Assembly: GCA_021776135.1 (NCBI GenBank)
Contig: JAJFGL010000041.1
Span: 1 to 64,000, forward strand
DNA from: Kiloniellaceae bacterium
GTDB lineage: Bacteria > Pseudomonadota > Alphaproteobacteria > Kiloniellales > J153
Length of the DNA stretch: 64,000 nt
Direction of reading: 5' to 3'
Made by a program: the position numbers and the translations under genes. The notes below the pieces were generated by a model that saw only the letters and a program-made list of their open reading frames with translations, was not told the origin of the DNA and did no database searches. Positions 46,936 to 57,944 of the stretch are shown piece after piece (position 1 is the stretch's first letter; every line of letters begins with the position of its first letter).

Positions 46936-48491
46936 CGCGCGGCGGATACCGGGGCCAAGCCGGGGCGCAGCAAGCTGCAACCGGTCATGTCCTGGGGTTG
47001 CGGCATTTTCATAAGCGCCAGGATTGTCGGCGCGATATCGGCCAGGCGGCCAGGGGCCAGGAATTGCACCTCCGCCGGCGCGCCAAGCAGGATCGCCGGC
47101 ACCCGGTTCAGGGTGTGGGCGGTGTGGGCCTGGCCGGTCTTGGCGTCGGACATGAGTTCCGCGTTGCCGTGATCGGCGGTTATCAGAAGCGCGCCGCCGG
47201 AGGCGGTCAGCGCCGCCGCGACCCGGCCCAGGCAGGCATCCACGGTTTCGGCCGCCGCCACGGCCGCCGCCAGATCGCCGGTGTGGCCGACCATGTCGCC
47301 ATTAGCGTAGTTGACCACGATCAGGTCGAAGCGCTCGCTCCCGATGGCCTCGACCAGCCTGTCGGTTAGCTCCGGCGCCGACATTTCCGGCTGCAGATCG
47401 TAGGTCGCGACTTTTGGCGAGGGTATCAGGATTCGTTCCTCGCCCTTGAATTCCGCCTCGCGCCCGCCGTTCAGGAAAAAGGTGACGTGGGCGTATTTTT
47501 CGGTCTCGGCGATGCGAAGCTGGGCGAGGCCGGCCGCGGCCACGACCTCGCCCAGGGTCTGGCGCAGCTCGACCGGCTCGAAGATCGTCTCCAGAAAGAG
47601 ATTGAGATCGCTGGCGTATTCGACCAAGCCGGCGGCGGCCGCGAACTTGACCCGGCGCGGCCGGGCGAAGCCGCTGAAACCGGGGTCGAGCAAGGCGGCC
47701 AGAATTTCGCGGGCCCGGTCGGCGCGGAAGTTGGCACACAACAAGCCGTCGCCATCCGCCATGCCGATAAATCCCGCAACGATGCTGGGCAAGACGAATT
47801 CGTCGCTTGTGTCCGCTTGGTAGCTTTGCTCGATCGCCGCGATCGCATCGGGCGCGGCTTCGCCCTTGCCCTCGGCCAGGGCCTCGTAGGCGCGCGAAAC
47901 CCGGTCCCAGCGTTTATCGCGGTCCATGGCGTAGTAGCGCCCGATAACGGTGGCTATAGGCGCGTTCGGGGCCTCGCGTTGAAATTGCTCCAGGAACCCA
48001 AGTGCGCTTCTTGGCGGGGTGTCGCGGCCGTCGAGGATGGCGTGAACCGCGACCGCGACCCCGGCCCCATGGAGAATCTCCGCCAAGCAGGCGATGTGGC
48101 GCTGATGGGCGTGCACGCCGCCGGGCGACAACAGGCCGAGGATATGGGCGGTGCCGCCGCTGACTTTCAGCTTGGCGATGAAGGATCGCAGGGCCGGGCG
48201 CGTGGCCAGGGCCCCTGCGGCGATAGCCGCGTCGATGCGCGGCAGATCCTGCATCACGATCCGGCCCGCGCCCAGGTTCATGTGTCCGACTTCGGAGTTC
48301 CCCATTTGCCCCGCCGGCAAACCGACCTCTTGCTCCGAGGCATGGAGCAAGGTGTGCGGGCATGCCGCCGCAAGGCGGTCCAGCACCGGGGTTTCGGCCT
48401 GGAGAATGGCGTTGTCTCCCCGCTCCTCCCGATGGCCCCAACCATCCAGGATGCACAAGACGACGGGACGGGGGCGGACAGCTTCGGTCAT
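46932..48491 (-). CDS. gpmI: 2,3-bisphosphoglycerate-independent phosphoglycerate mutase
   Basis: 519 residues of the alkaline-phosphatase superfamily. Metal ligand region ILDGWGHREERGDNAI, the phosphorylated serine S66 in GNSEVGHMNLGAG, and the C-terminal metal site TADHGNAE. Interconverts 3- and 2-phosphoglycerate in glycolysis. gpmI-envC-ctpA order is conserved in alphaproteobacteria. Confidence 0.97.
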   Translation of the reverse strand: MTEAVRPRPVVLCILDGWGHREERGDNAILQAETPVLDRLAAACPHTLLHASEQEVGLPAGQMGNSEVGHMNLGAGRIVMQDLPRIDAAIAAGALATRPALRSFIAKLKVSGGTAHILGLLSPGGVHAHQRHIACLAEILHGAGVAVAVHAILDGRDTPPRSALGFLEQFQREAPNAPIATVIGRYYAMDRDKRWDRVSRAYEALAEGKGEAAPDAIAAIEQSYQADTSDEFVLPSIVAGFIGMADGDGLLCANFRADRAREILAALLDPGFSGFARPRRVKFAAAAGLVEYASDLNLFLETIFEPVELRQTLGEVVAAAGLAQLRIAETEKYAHVTFFLNGGREAEFKGEERILIPSPKVATYDLQPEMSAPELTDRLVEAIGSERFDLIVVNYANGDMVGHTGDLAAAVAAAETVDACLGRVAAALTASGGALLITADHGNAELMSDAKTGQAHTAHTLNRVPAILLGAPAEVQFLAPGRLADIAPTILALMKMPQPQDMTGCSLLRPGLAPVSAAR

Positions 48492-48556
48492 GGCGACCTA
48501 TATAAGCGTTTCGGGGTGGATGCCCCAGGCTTTTCCAAGTCAGGGGCTTTTCCAGG

Positions 48557-49039
48557 TCAGGCGCGATGATAGGGGTGGCCGGTTAAGATGGTCTGGGCCC
48601 GGTAGACTTGTTCCGCCAGCATGACCCGGACCAGCATGTGGGGCCAGGTCATGGTTCCCAGGGACAAGGTCAAGGCGGCGGCGGCGCATACGGTCTCGTC
48701 CAAGCCCTCGGCGCCGCCGATGGCGAAGGCCAGGCCGCCGGCGCCTTCGTCCCGCCAGCGGCTCAGCAGAGCGGCGAAGTCCTCGCTGGACAGGCTCTTA
48801 CCGCGCATATCCAGGGCGATCAGGCGGGCGCCGGGCGGGATCGCGGCCAGCAAGAGTTCACCCTCCCGCCGTTTTAATTCGGCCGGCGCCAGTGGCCGGC
48901 GCTCCTCGACTTCCTTAAGGGTCAAGGGCCCCAGCGGTCCCCGGTTTCCTTGGGTGTTCAGGCGCGCCGCGAAATCCCGGTAAAGCTCGCGCGCGGGACC
49001 GGCCTTGGCCCGCCCCACCGCCGCCAGAGTTATCCGCAT
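48557..49039 (-). CDS. rlmH: 23S rRNA pseudouridine(1915) N3-methyltransferase RlmH
   Basis: 160 residues, SPOUT fold. The motifs LIALDMRGKSLSSEDFA and FAIGGAEGLDETV, and the terminal LVRVMLAEQVYRAQTILTGHPYHRA, are the family signature with the SAM knot and C-terminal Tyr/His. Modifies helix 69 of 23S rRNA. It follows rsfS, as in most bacteria. Confidence 0.96.
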   Translation of the reverse strand: MRITLAAVGRAKAGPARELYRDFAARLNTQGNRGPLGPLTLKEVEERRPLAPAELKRREGELLLAAIPPGARLIALDMRGKSLSSEDFAALLSRWRDEGAGGLAFAIGGAEGLDETVCAAAALTLSLGTMTWPHMLVRVMLAEQVYRAQTILTGHPYHRA

Positions 49040-49045
49040 GGGATT

Positions 49046-49462
49046 TTACCCGTCCTGCTTATCTTTCGCTGCGCCGTTGGGAGGTATCTCGACCCCCCAC
49101 ATCTTTTCCAAGCCGTAAAACTCGCGCACTTCGGGCCGGAACAGATGGACGACGACATCGCCGCCGTCGATCAAAATCCAGTCGCCGCGCGGCGCGCCCT
49201 CCATGGCGACATCCCGCGCGCCGCCGGCTTTCAGACGCTCGCGCAGATGCTCGGCCATGGCGACGACCTGACGGCTGGAACGCCCGGTGGCGACAACCAT
49301 GTAATCGGCGATTGTCGATTTTCCTGAAAGTGGGATGGCGACCACGTCTTCGGCCTTGTCGCCATCGAGTGAGGTCTGGACCAACTCAAGAAGTTTCTTG
49401 CTGTGGGCGAGCGGGTCGGGTTTGGCGGCCTTGGAGGCCCTGGCTTGGTTAGATATGGCTAT
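49046..49462 (-). CDS. rsfS: Ribosomal silencing factor RsfS
   Basis: RsfS binds ribosomal protein L14 and blocks subunit joining. The domain is clear: KKLLELVQTSLDGDKAEDVVAIPLSGKSTIADYMVVATGRSSRQV, then DWILIDGGDVVVHLF and YGLEKMWG. The only conventional in-frame start is a TTG at 49384, which would remove the conserved KKLLE start of the domain. The open frame continues upstream to ATA codons at 49462 and 49456, with AGGGAGA just before the first. I therefore give the range up to 49462 (138 residues); the true start is unresolved. Confidence 0.85.
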   Translation of the reverse strand: MAISNQARASKAAKPDPLAHSKKLLELVQTSLDGDKAEDVVAIPLSGKSTIADYMVVATGRSSRQVVAMAEHLRERLKAGGARDVAMEGAPRGDWILIDGGDVVVHLFRPEVREFYGLEKMWGVEIPPNGAAKDKQDG

Positions 49463-49497
49463 CTGTCTCCCTAGTTATCCAATGAACGTGCTATCGG

Positions 49498-50127
49498 TCA
49501 CTCTCGCCGCTTGGCCCGGATCTTGGTCGAGGACTGTGTCTCCAGTCCCTGGTGAATAAAGACCCAGGCCGGCGGCGTCCTCCGCGCCAGCTCGCCGGCC
49601 TCGGATTCAGGCAGGCGGCAGTGCGCGAAGCGCCGGGCCGCTTTTCCGGCCAAAGCTCCTAAATGATAGGAAGGCCGGTCGAATACCGCAACCGGCAGGA
49701 TAGAAAACAATTCCTGCCAGGATTTCCAGGCCGGAATCTGGATCAAATTGTCGGCGCCCATGAGCCATACGAAATGAACTCGGGGAAAGCGCTTGACCAG
49801 GGCGGCCAGGGTATCGGCCGTATAGACGGTTCCTAGAACGGTTTCGATGGCCCCGGCCAATATATTGGGATCCAAGGCCAAGCTGCGTGCTTGGTCCAAA
49901 CGTTTATCCAAGGCCTCGGTTTCGTGACTTTCCTTGAGCGGGTTCTGGGGCGAGACCAGCCACCACACCCGGTCCAGGCGCAGGCGCCGCAGGGCCTCGC
50001 GGCTGATGGCCACATGGGCCTCGTGGGCCGGATTGAAGGAACCGCCCAAAAGCCCGATGCGCTGTCCGGGCGATGGCAGACGCCCGCCCAAGGCGGCGGC
50101 CAGACGGGCCCGGGTGGGCAGCGTCAA
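49498..50127 (-). CDS. nadD: Nicotinate-nucleotide adenylyltransferase
   Basis: About 209 residues from a TTG at 50127; a CTG at 50157 that overlaps the proA stop (CTGA) would give 219. The nucleotidyltransferase motif GLLGGSFNPAHEAHVAIS holds the H-x-x-H pair, and the late STKIRAKRRE is the ISST-x-I-R type motif. Makes deamido-NAD from nicotinate mononucleotide. Longer readings run into proA and are spurious. Confidence 0.92.
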   Translation of the reverse strand: MTLPTRARLAAALGGRLPSPGQRIGLLGGSFNPAHEAHVAISREALRRLRLDRVWWLVSPQNPLKESHETEALDKRLDQARSLALDPNILAGAIETVLGTVYTADTLAALVKRFPRVHFVWLMGADNLIQIPAWKSWQELFSILPVAVFDRPSYHLGALAGKAARRFAHCRLPESEAGELARRTPPAWVFIHQGLETQSSTKIRAKRRE

Positions 50128-50153
50128 TCCGGGGCGCGGTTTTAAGATGCGGT

Positions 50154-51452
50154 TCAGGGCCGGACCCGGCCGTCGCTGCGCACGATGTATTTGTAGCTGG
50201 TTAACTGATCCGCGCCGACCGGGCCCCGGGCGTGCAGGCGCCCGGTCGAGATGCCGATCTCGGCGCCCATGCCGAACTCGGCGCCGTCGGCGAATTGGGT
50301 CGAGGTATTGTGCATGACGATGGCGGCGTCGACACGGGTCAAAAATTCCTCGGCAGCCTGGGCGTCCTCGGTCACGATCGCCTCGGTGTGTTGGGAGCCG
50401 TGATGGGCGATATGTTCCAGCGCGCCATCCAGATCCTCCACCGTCTTGACCGCCAGAATCGCGTCCAGGTATTCGGTATCCCAATCCTCCGGCTTGGCCG
50501 TGACCGCGCGCGGTTCCAGCTTGCGGACAGTCTCGTCGCCGCGAATTTCGCAGCCGGCCTCTATCAGATCGCTCAGGATCGGTGGCAGCAGACTGGATGC
50601 CACAGCCCGGTCAACCAGCAGGGTTTCCATGGCGCCGCAGATTCCGGGGCGCCGCATCTTGGCGTTAAGCGCGATCTCGCGCGCCTTTCGCGGGTCGGCT
50701 CCGGCGTGAATGTAGGTGTGGCACATGCCGTCCAGGTGGGCGATCACCGGAATACGGCTTTCGTTTTGTACCCGCTCAATGAGGCCGCGACCGCCGCGCG
50801 GGACAATGATGTCAACGGTATCGTTCATGGTCAGAAGCATGCCCACGGCGGCCCGGTCAGTTGTTGGCAGGCGCTGAATCGCGGCCTCGGGCAGGCTGGC
50901 GGCACGCAGACCCGTATGAAGACAAGTCAAAATGACCCCGGAAGTTTGGAAGCTTTCCGACCCACCCCGCAGAATCGCGGCATTGCCGGATTTCAGGCAC
51001 AAGCCCCCGGCATCGGCGGTCACATTCGGACGGCTTTCGTAGATCACCCCGATGACCCCCAGAGGCACCGCGACCCGGGCGATCTTCAGGCCGCTCGGGC
51101 GGTCCCATTCTGCCAGGGTGCGGCCGATGGGATCCGGGAAATCGGCGATTGCCTCCAAGCCGCCGGCCATGGCGTCGATGCGGGCGGGTGTCAAGGCCAA
51201 GCGGTCCAACATGGCGGCGCTCAGGCCCTTGGCGCGCGCCGCTTCCATGTCCTTGGCGTTCGCCGCCAGGATCTCGGCCGAGGCCCGCCGAATCGATTCC
51301 GCCGCCGCGCGCAGGGCCTTGGCCTTGGTCTCCGCCGGGGTCAGGGCCAACACAGCCGCGGCGCGCCGGGCGGCCGCGCCGATCGCCGCCATCTCGGCGC
51401 GCAGATCGCCGCTTGTGCTGTCGCTCCGAAGAACCGCCGTGTCAGGGTTCAT
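50154..51452 (-). CDS. proA: Glutamate-5-semialdehyde dehydrogenase (gamma-glutamyl phosphate reductase)
   Basis: 432 residues, aldehyde dehydrogenase superfamily. Catalytic cysteine in [13 protein letters not shown], family motifs [29 protein letters not shown] and [33 protein letters not shown]. Second step of proline synthesis after ProB. It follows proB after about 50 bp. Confidence 0.98.
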   Translation of the reverse strand: MNPDTAVLRSDSTSGDLRAEMAAIGAAARRAAAVLALTPAETKAKALRAAAESIRRASAEILAANAKDMEAARAKGLSAAMLDRLALTPARIDAMAGGLEAIADFPDPIGRTLAEWDRPSGLKIARVAVPLGVIGVIYESRPNVTADAGGLCLKSGNAAILRGGSESFQTSGVILTCLHTGLRAASLPEAAIQRLPTTDRAAVGMLLTMNDTVDIIVPRGGRGLIERVQNESRIPVIAHLDGMCHTYIHAGADPRKAREIALNAKMRRPGICGAMETLLVDRAVASSLLPPILSDLIEAGCEIRGDETVRKLEPRAVTAKPEDWDTEYLDAILAVKTVEDLDGALEHIAHHGSQHTEAIVTEDAQAAEEFLTRVDAAIVMHNTSTQFADGAEFGMGAEIGISTGRLHARGPVGADQLTSYKYIVRSDGRVRP

Positions 51453-51501
51453 GGGTGTCTCTCTCGCTGCCTAGTGGATAGAATCCAACAGATGGTACCC
51501 A

Positions 51502-53717
<2,216 letters not shown>

Positions 53718-53734
53718 CTAGGTCCAAACGAAAA

Positions 53735-53761
53735 CGAGGGGAACGGTGCCCGTTCCCCTCG
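53735..53761 (-). terminator. Strong hairpin between rpmA and obgE
   Basis: A 12-bp perfect stem (CGAGGGGAACGG with CCGTTCCCCTCG) closes a three-base loop. On the minus strand it is followed by TTTTCGTTT. It looks like an intrinsic terminator or attenuator that would let rplU-rpmA be expressed at ribosomal-protein levels and obgE-proB at lower levels. Confidence 0.75.
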
Positions 53762-53822
53762 AAATCGAAACCTTATGGGAGCAAGGCGCCTCTAGTTTCG
53801 GGCGCGGCTCGCTTCCCGAATC

Positions 53823-54098
53823 TTATTCGGCCGGCGGCGCCGGCTCGGCCGGGAGCACCGACACATAGGTCCGCCCGTGTTTCTTCTGGGCAAAGCTGAC
53901 CTCGCCCTCGACCAGGGAGAACAGGGTGTGGTCCGTGCCCATGCCGACATTGGCGCCGGGATGGAACTTGGTTCCGCGCTGGCGCACCAGAATGTTGCCG
54001 GGCACCGTATGCTGACCGCCGAACAACTTGACGCCCAAACGCCGGCCCGCTGAATCGCGGCCGTTGCGCGAGGAACCGCCGGCTTTTTTATGGGCCAT
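53823..54098 (-). CDS. rpmA: 50S ribosomal protein L27
   Basis: 91 residues. [29 protein letters not shown] is the canonical start; the extreme N-terminus reaches the peptidyl transferase centre. The C-terminal [10 protein letters not shown] is a short variable tail. Six bases after rplU. Confidence 0.98.
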   Translation of the reverse strand: MAHKKAGGSSRNGRDSAGRRLGVKLFGGQHTVPGNILVRQRGTKFHPGANVGMGTDHTLFSLVEGEVSFAQKKHGRTYVSVLPAEPAPPAE

Positions 54099-54104
54099 GC
54101 TGGG

Positions 54105-54686
54105 TTACTCCTTGTCGCTCTTGGCCGCTTTCTTAGCGGCGGTCTTCTTGTGCGCGGCCTTCTTGGCGGGGGTTTTCTTGGCCGCCGCCTTTTTGGGCGC
54201 CGCCTTCTTCACCGGGGCCTTCTTGGCCGCTGTTTTCTTGGCCGCCGTCTTCTTTGTGGCAGCCTTCTTCGGAGCCGCTGGTTTCGCGGGCGCGGCCTTC
54301 TTTTTAGCCGTTGGCTTCTGGGTCGAGGTCTTGGCCGTGGCCGGCTTCGCCTTGGTCGGCGCCGGTTGCTTGCCGCCGGTCAAAATCTCGGTCACCCGTA
54401 AGACCGTCAGGTCCTGGCGATGGCCGTTACGCTTGCGGTGATTCTTGCGCCGCTGTTTCTTGAACACGATGATCTTGGGACCACGGGCCTGCTCGACCAC
54501 CTCGGCCGCCACGCAGGCGCCTTCGACCAGCGGCGCGCCAACCTGCAGGCCGGCCTCGTTCTCCAACATCAGGACCGAGTTGAGCGCCAGAGTCTCGCCA
54601 GGCTCGCCGGCCAGCTTCTCCACGCGCAGAATATCGTTGGGGGCGACCCGGTATTGCTTGCCGCCGGTTTTGATGACCGCGAACAT
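54105..54686 (-). CDS. rplU: 50S ribosomal protein L21 with histone-like Lys/Ala-rich C-terminal extension
   Basis: 193 residues. Residues 1-105 are a normal L21 ([41 protein letters not shown]). Residues 106-193 are an 88-residue tail made almost only of K, A, P and T, in irregular AAKKT/KKAAPKK repeats like those of histone H1 and bacterial histone-like tails, ending in SDKE. Most L21 proteins stop near residue 103. The tail is in frame, uses ordinary codons and ends 6 bp before rpmA, so it is not a frameshift artefact. It may bind rRNA or DNA; function unknown. Confidence 0.95.
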   Translation of the reverse strand: MFAVIKTGGKQYRVAPNDILRVEKLAGEPGETLALNSVLMLENEAGLQVGAPLVEGACVAAEVVEQARGPKIIVFKKQRRKNHRKRNGHRQDLTVLRVTEILTGGKQPAPTKAKPATAKTSTQKPTAKKKAAPAKPAAPKKAATKKTAAKKTAAKKAPVKKAAPKKAAAKKTPAKKAAHKKTAAKKAAKSDKE

Positions 54687-54759
54687 GACTTTGACTTATC
54701 CAATGTTGGACGCAATAAATACCCCGCCGGGCCGCAAGGGACCGGCGTGCAAGGCCGGG

Positions 54760-54787
54760 ACTATAGCGCCGCCGCCCCGGCTGTCAA
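54760..54787 (-). promoter_or_regulatory. Promoter of rplU-rpmA
   Basis: On the minus strand TTGACA (54787-54782) is followed after 16 bases by TATAGT (54765-54760). This is a near-consensus sigma-70 promoter in otherwise GC-rich DNA, giving a leader of about 65-70 nt before the rplU ATG at 54686. Confidence 0.8.
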
Positions 54788-54905
54788 CGCCTTTCAGGGG
54801 CTCGAGGGGCGCCGGAATGGCGGGTTACCGCCGCTTGCGGGGATTTCCGCCATCCTATAGGGTCCGCCCCGGTTCGACCCAGCCCAGGTGCTGGAACCGC
54901 CCACG

Positions 54906-54995
54906 GAGGGGTGCCGGAGTGGTCGAACGGGGCGGTCTCGAAAACCGTTGTACTCGCGAGAGTACCGTGGGTTCGAATCCCACCCCCTCCGCCAG
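54906..54995 (+). tRNA. tRNA-Ser(CGA)
   Basis: 90-nt type II tRNA with encoded CCA. Acceptor stem GGAGGGG pairs with CCCCTCC (54985-54991), discriminator G and CCA at 54993-54995. T arm GTGGG-TTCGAAT-CCCAC. Anticodon stem-loop GCGGT-CTCGAAA-ACCGT gives anticodon CGA, reading UCG. A long variable arm (GTACTCGCGAGAGTAC) is as expected for serine. A TATAGG at 54856-54861 could be its -10 element. Confidence 0.97.
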
Positions 54996-55025
54996 CAAGT
55001 CATTGATATCTCACAAAAAACCGAA

Positions 55026-55046
55026 TGGGATTCGAACCCACGGTAC
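55026..55046 (-). repeat. Inverted 21-bp copy of the tRNA-Ser T-arm region
   Basis: This segment is the exact reverse complement of tRNA positions 54963-54983 (end of variable arm plus T stem and loop), 42 bp away. It does not extend into a foldable second tRNA. It lies between the tRNA and the recombinase remnant and may be an old attachment-site scar in inverted orientation. The rest of 55047-55280 shows nothing I can support. Confidence 0.85.
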
Positions 55047-55280
55047 GGTCCGCGGCAGTCCGCGGGCCTTCGCACCGGGCCGCCGCACGAGCGGGACCGG
55101 GAGAACGCGGTCTCTCGGCCGTGTCCTCGGCTTCGCGCACGTTTTCTCTCCTGGCCATTTTCGCTGTCCCGTTAGCGCGCGCTCTAGGCACCGTGATGGG
55201 GCGCCCGGTAGGCGTTGAACCGACGGATTTTCGCCACCGCGAAGGCGGCGATACCCAAGGTGTCGATGTTGCCGCGGAAG

Positions 55281-56640
55281 TCAGCCCCGGGAGAACCCCA
55301 AGACCTTTCGCTGTTCATGCCAGCCGATCGGGATGCCCTTTCTGAACCGCTCAAGCTCCAGGTCTGCCGGTTGGTAGCCGTCGAGTATGGCCTCGACAAT
55401 GTCGGGCGCCAGGAAAGCCAAGCGGAGGATGCGCCCGACATAACGCGGGGTGACACCCTCGGCCTTGGCGATAGTTTGGATCGAGGGGGCTTGCCCGGAG
55501 AACAATTTCTCCTTCCAGGCCTGGGCACGGGTCAGCGCCTTGATCAGCGCAGCGTTGATGCGCGGCCGCCTCCCCCTTGTATTTCCTGGTGGGATCACGA
55601 GCCGCATCTCGCCGGAGCAGAGCTTTAGCCGCGCGGGAACGTGGAGGGTCAAGGTGTCGCCCCCAACCTGCGGCCTGGGGGCCCCCTCCATGTCGATCGA
55701 TGACTCATCACCCAGCAAGGCATGCCTGAGCCCGTTGCGGCGGAGGACGATCCGGATCTCTCGTTCGCTCACAGTGACGCGGGCCACAATCCGGAGAACG
55801 AAGGCACGTTGCCCGGAGCCGCTCATTCGCGGCCATCGCTCGGCCTGATTCCTGGCCGCGACCATGAGACGCTCCTGGTCGCGGGGCGGGAGGGAGTCCC
55901 CAAGCTCGTCGATCACCAGGCCCGAGTCTTTGAGCCAGGCGGCGATCCGCGCGGCAACCAACTCTTCGATTTCTCGGGCCGGGATCCGGATGATCGACCC
56001 GGCATCGCCGTCGCGATGTTGGAGCAGAGCCTGGCCCACGTAGTAGCGGTAACGCACCCCGTTCTTGACCGCGTGGGACGGGCTCAGGCGGTTGCCGCGC
56101 TCGTCATGAAGAATCCCGGCGAGCAGGCTCGGCTCCCTGGATCCATTGCCCGCGCCGGTCGAGGGCATTACCGGCAAGCTTCGCCTGTACGGCGTCCCAG
56201 GTCTCGGCATCGATAATCGCCGCGTGCTGGCCCTCGTAGACTTCACCCTTGTGTGCGATCCGGCCGGCATAGAGCGGGTTGCCGAGGAGCTTGTAAATGT
56301 AGCCGCGGCTCAGGGGCCGGCCGCCGCGCATGCGTCCGTTTTCCGCCTTGCGGATCTTGGTCGCAAGTCTCAGCCAGTCAACCTCCTCTTTCACCCGGCG
56401 CACGTTACCGTGCTCCGGGTAGAGATGGAATACGGTCCGCACGGTCTCGGCCTCGGCTTCGTTGATCACCAGGCTGCGGTCCTTGGCCTCATAGCCGAGC
56501 GGCACGAAGCCCCCCATCCACATACCCTTCTTTTTGGAGGCGGCGATCTTGTCGCGGATTCGTTCGCCGGTGACCTCGCGCTCGAACTGGGCGAAGGAGA
56601 GCAGCATGTTGCGGGTGAGCGGCATTGACACGTTAAGTAG
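55281..56640 (-). pseudogene. Large serine recombinase, frameshifted and N-terminally truncated
   Basis: Two overlapping frames together make the middle and end of a large serine site-specific recombinase. The first (to about 56120) carries MLLSFAQFEREVTGERIRDKIAASKKKG, the recombinase domain GYIYKLLGNPLYAGRI and DAETWDAVQAKL; the second carries EPSLLAGILHDERGNRL through to LERFRKGIPIGWHEQRK. They are joined by a one-base shift near 56120-56150. The catalytic resolvase domain with the nucleophilic serine is absent: sequence upstream of about 56640 is an IS6-type fragment in the opposite orientation. Non-functional as it stands. Confidence 0.85.
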
Positions 56641-56676
56641 GTGGCCGCTGCGGTCAGGTGCCGTTACCGTCACTGC

Positions 56677-57067
56677 ATGGCACCGATATCCTTCAAGCGA
56701 CATCGCTTTCCGCCCGTGATTATCCAGTACGCGGTTTGGCTCTACGCTCGGTTCACCCTGTCGTTTCGCGATGTCGAGGATCTGCTGGCCGAGCGTGGCA
56801 TCGACGTTTCGAATGAGGCGGTCCGGCGCTGGTTCCTGAAATTCGGGCGGCTGATCGCTGGCAATCTTAAGCGTAGTCGCCCGCGAGCGAGCACTCGCTG
56901 GCATCTCGATGAGATGGTCATCAAAATCCGTGGCCGGAAACATTGGTTGTGGCGAGCGGTCGACGACGAAGGCGAGGTGCTCGACTTTCTGGTTCAGCCA
57001 CGGCGCTGTGCGCGGTCGGCACAGAGGCTCCTGCGAAAACTGTTGAAGAAGCAGGGCTTTGCGCCGA
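56677..57067 (+). mobile_element. IS6-family transposase, 3'-truncated fragment
   Basis: About 130 residues from the ATG at 56677 match the start of IS6 transposases: FKRHRFPPVIIQYAVWLYARFTLSFRDVEDLLAERGIDVSNEAVRRW, then RWHLDEMVIKIRGRKHWLWRAVDDEGEVLDFLV with the first catalytic D, ending KLLKKQGFAPK. The segment that should follow, with the second D and the E, is missing, and unrelated sequence takes over. No terminal inverted repeats or target duplications were found. It replaces the 5' end of the recombinase gene. 57068-57238 holds no gene I can support. Confidence 0.85.
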
Positions 57068-57238
57068 AGAGCGGGATCGATCTCACGCTCTCCACGCTCG
57101 GTCTCCCCAAATCGTTCAAGCATAGTGGTAGAGCAGGATGAAAGCCCCGCCCAGGAGGAGATCGGTCTTGATGGCTCTCCTTTCGGTTTCGTGATCCTGC
57201 GTAGGATGAGCAAAGAGGAAGAGGTGTGGCGTTGCCGC

Positions 57239-57898
57239 TTAGCGTGCCGGCTCGTTTTCGATCACAACCGTGCGTGTCGTGCCGCTGGGGCCCGGAAAGT
57301 CGGCGAAGAGGGCCCGAATCATGAGCGGAACGACGCGGCCGATTTCGGCTTCAGGTCCGACGCTTACGACCCGCCCTTCGAAGACTTTTTTCGTTTGGCC
57401 TTGTCGCCAGGCCCCTGCTTCCAGGAATTCCAGCATCAAGGTACGGCGATATATCGTGCGTGTTTGCTCGGTATAACCCAGAGGTACATGGCCGCCGCTT
57501 TCGTAGAGTCGGGCGGAAAAATCTTCGCCCTCTGCGGTCCGTCCCCGTATGACACTGTACCGGTCAGGGTAGTAACCATAGACGGGCACGGGTCTGCTTT
57601 CCGAGGTGCCGGCGCCGATACCGTAGTCCAGCCGGATGACATATTCGCTTTGTCCTAAGCCTTTGGCCTGGAGAAATCCGCGAGTCTGCAGTTCGTTGAC
57701 CACGCGGGTGGCGTAGGACGCGAACTCCAGGCTGGTGCTTTTGGCCTCATCGGCGGGGAATAAGACGAAGCTCCGTGGCGCCGGCGAGGAGGTCAAGGTA
57801 TGAAAACCCGTGACCTCCGCGCTGAAGGGTAGGCTTGCACATGCGGCTATCCCCAAAAGAACGGGCACTAAGAGGAAGACGGCGAGATATCTCATCAT
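57239..57898 (-). CDS. DUF4136-like lipoprotein
   Basis: 219 residues from the ATG at 57898. Signal peptide with lipobox LGIAACA, so the mature protein begins at Cys and is lipid-anchored. The body (FVLFPADEAKSTSLEFASYATRVVNELQTRGFLQ...VIRLDYGIG) resembles the DUF4136 fold. It is 46 bp downstream of the cytochrome reading frame and likely in the same transcript. Role unknown; possibly an outer-membrane partner of the cytochromes. Confidence 0.75.
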   Translation of the reverse strand: MMRYLAVFLLVPVLLGIAACASLPFSAEVTGFHTLTSSPAPRSFVLFPADEAKSTSLEFASYATRVVNELQTRGFLQAKGLGQSEYVIRLDYGIGAGTSESRPVPVYGYYPDRYSVIRGRTAEGEDFSARLYESGGHVPLGYTEQTRTIYRRTLMLEFLEAGAWRQGQTKKVFEGRVVSVGPEAEIGRVVPLMIRALFADFPGPSGTTRTVVIENEPAR

Positions 57899-57944
57899 AA
57901 TCCTTATATAGGGCGTTGATGGGCCCTTGGCGACCCGCCCGGAA

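Noticed and set aside
54028-54441. Plus-strand frame that looks like a multi-pass membrane protein (AAFLAAVFL-type repeats)
   Set aside because: It is the exact antisense of the Lys/Ala tail of L21; lysine codons read backwards give Phe/Leu.
55025-55345. Plus-strand frame beginning MGFEPTVRS and related GIRTHG-type frames
   Set aside because: Such peptides are the usual artefact of translating antisense tRNA T-arm sequence; here they come from the inverted tRNA copy.
56640-57213. N-terminal part of a minus-strand frame that seems to extend the serine recombinase
   Set aside because: Most of it is antisense to the IS6 transposase fragment and has no resolvase catalytic motif.
57059-57658. 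Plus-strand frame of about 200 residues
   Set aside because: Antisense to the DUF4136 lipoprotein, which has a signal peptide and lipobox on the other strand.
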